This document shows positions 43,535-45,125 of a stretch of DNA of 45,125 bases, one piece after another. The notes below the pieces were generated by a model that was not told the origin of the DNA, searched no databases, and saw nothing but the letters and a program-made list of their open reading frames with translations. A program made the translations under genes and the position numbers. The first letter of the stretch is position 1. Each line of letters starts with the position of its first letter. Source of the DNA: Alphaproteobacteria bacterium (GTDB taxonomy: Bacteria; Pseudomonadota; Alphaproteobacteria; UBA11136); contig JADHSZ010000017.1 in NCBI GenBank assembly GCA_016776635.1, forward strand, positions 1 to 45,125, given 5' to 3'.

Positions 43535-43555
43535 ACGTCTAACGTCTTACGTCCT
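43535..43555. repeat. Three tandem 7-mers ACGTCTA/ACGTCTT/ACGTCCT
   Basis: Head-to-tail in the 37-base gap between the asd stop and the mch ribosome site. Confidence 0.8.
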
Positions 43556-44567
43556 ACAGATGCTTGGCCGCCAGAATTTCGGCGATCTGCACGGCATTGA
43601 GCGCCGCGCCCTTGCGCAAATTGTCGGCCACCACCCACATGGCCAGCCCGTGTTCGACACTGGCATCATTGCGGATGCGGCTCACATAGACCAGGTCTTC
43701 CCCGGCGCATTCCTGCGGCGTCACATAGCCCTCATCGGCGCGGTGATCCACCACCGCCAGCCCCGGCGCCTCCCTCAGGGCCTCGCGCGCATCATCCTCG
43801 GACAGCGCGCTTTCAAATTCCACATGCACCGCCTCGCCATGGCCGATGAAGACCGGCACCCGCACACAGGTAGCCTGGACCTCGATTCCGGGATCGATGA
43901 TCTTCTTGGTTTCCACCACCATTTTCCACTCTTCCTTGGTGGCGCCGTCGTCAAGAAAGACGTCGATATGGGGGATCACGTTAAAGGCGATCTGTTTGGT
44001 GAATTTGGCCTTTTCAATGGGGTCGTTCACATAGACGGCGCGGGTCTGGTTAAAGAGCTCGTCCATGGCCTCGCGTCCGGCGCCCGACACCGACTGATAG
44101 GTCGCCACCACCACGCGCTTGATGGGCGCCAGGTCATGCAGGGGTTTCAGCGCCATCACCATCTGGATGGTGGAACAGTTGGGATTGGCGATGATATTGC
44201 GCGCCGTATAACCGGCGATGGCCTCGCCGTTGACCTCGGGCACCACCAGCGGCACGTCCTCGTCCATGCGGAAGTGGGAACTGTTGTCGATGACCACGGC
44301 CCCGGCTTTGGTGGCCCGTGGCGCAAACGCCGCCGCCGTCTTGGCTCCGGGCGAGGAAAGAACAATATGGGTGCCGGAAAAATCATAGTCGTCCAGGGCC
44401 TCTACCTTGAGCACCTTGTCCTCGCCGAAGGAGACCTCGCGCCCGGCCGAACGGTCGGAGGCAAGCGCCACCACCTCGTCGGCGGGGAACTCCCGCTCGG
44501 CAAGGGTCTGCAGCATTTCGCGGCCCACGTTTCCGGTGGCGCCCACTATGGCGACCTTAAAGCCCAT
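43554..44567 (-). CDS. asd: Aspartate-semialdehyde dehydrogenase
   Basis: 337 residues. Reduces aspartyl phosphate to the semialdehyde for lysine, threonine and methionine synthesis. NADP-binding VAIVGATGNVGREMLQTL, nucleophile cysteine in ANPNCSTIQMVMALKPLHD, and GHGEAVHVEFE with the catalytic-site histidine and residues. AGAGGA precedes the ATG at 44567. 91 bases from leuB, in line with the common leuB-asd pairing in alphaproteobacteria. Confidence 0.97.
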   Translation of the reverse strand: MGFKVAIVGATGNVGREMLQTLAEREFPADEVVALASDRSAGREVSFGEDKVLKVEALDDYDFSGTHIVLSSPGAKTAAAFAPRATKAGAVVIDNSSHFRMDEDVPLVVPEVNGEAIAGYTARNIIANPNCSTIQMVMALKPLHDLAPIKRVVVATYQSVSGAGREAMDELFNQTRAVYVNDPIEKAKFTKQIAFNVIPHIDVFLDDGATKEEWKMVVETKKIIDPGIEVQATCVRVPVFIGHGEAVHVEFESALSEDDAREALREAPGLAVVDHRADEGYVTPQECAGEDLVYVSRIRNDASVEHGLAMWVVADNLRKGAALNAVQIAEILAAKHL

Positions 44568-44658
44568 TATGTCCTCTTGTTTTTTTGTGTTCGCGGCCTA
44601 TGACTTACGCCCGCAACCCCGGCTTTTCAAGCCCGCCGCCGCTTTAGGCGCCCCTATT

Positions 44659-45125
<467 letters not shown>

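Overview
The window looks like a piece of an alphaproteobacterial chromosome, probably of the Rhodospirillales or a nearby order. Three things point there: an atpHAGDC operon without the F0 genes, a TCA block in the order mdh-sucC-sucD-sucA-sucB-lpd, and a phosphoglycerate mutase / EnvC-like / CtpA / divergent polysaccharide deacetylase / RppH cluster. The DNA is GC-rich with compact operons and many stop-start overlaps. I found no rRNA, tRNA, CRISPR array, insertion sequence or phage gene. The assignment to a lineage is inference from gene content and order.

Layout. 1-243 is the tail of a membrane protein. 385-7883 (+) carries gpmI, an EnvC-like murein-hydrolase activator, ctpA, a divergent polysaccharide deacetylase with a very acidic N-terminus, rppH and an APC-type permease. 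7911-12845 (-) is the F1 ATP synthase operon atpHAGDC, preceded by priA (13046-15292, -). 15380-17058 (+) is a DUF484 gene overlapping xerC. 17096-31578 (-) is the respiratory carbon core: nadA-nadC, mdh, a second sucCD pair, a double-ACT regulator, a strong terminator, then sucC-sucD-sucA-sucB-lpdA and a small membrane protein. 31879-36597 (+) is a three-gene signalling cassette (hybrid-sensor histidine kinase, single-domain receiver, Hpt-REC-GGDEF diguanylate cyclase). 36607-45125 (-) carries zapE, sdhCDAB, a 1.2 kb non-coding gap, mesaconyl-CoA hydratase (mch), asd and the end of leuB.

How the genes work together. 2-oxoglutarate dehydrogenase (sucAB-lpdA), succinyl-CoA synthetase (sucCD), succinate dehydrogenase (sdhCDAB) and malate dehydrogenase cover the succinyl half of the TCA cycle, feeding electrons to respiration and so to the ATP synthase encoded nearby. 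The mch product belongs to the ethylmalonyl-CoA pathway for C2 assimilation, so this organism probably grows on acetate-like substrates without a glyoxylate shunt.

Most unusual points. (1) Malate dehydrogenase carries a 90-residue Lys/Ala/Pro tail like histone H1, with 46 basic and no acidic residues in its last 90. (2) A second, gap-free-alignable SucC with changed substrate-loop residues sits beside mdh with its own SucD, suggesting a different acyl-CoA ligase. (3) The gap 41198-42427 holds two perfect DnaA boxes in AT-rich DNA and, further on, a series of nested inverted repeats that look like a structured RNA or a regulatory/replication element. These are the best candidates for something undescribed.
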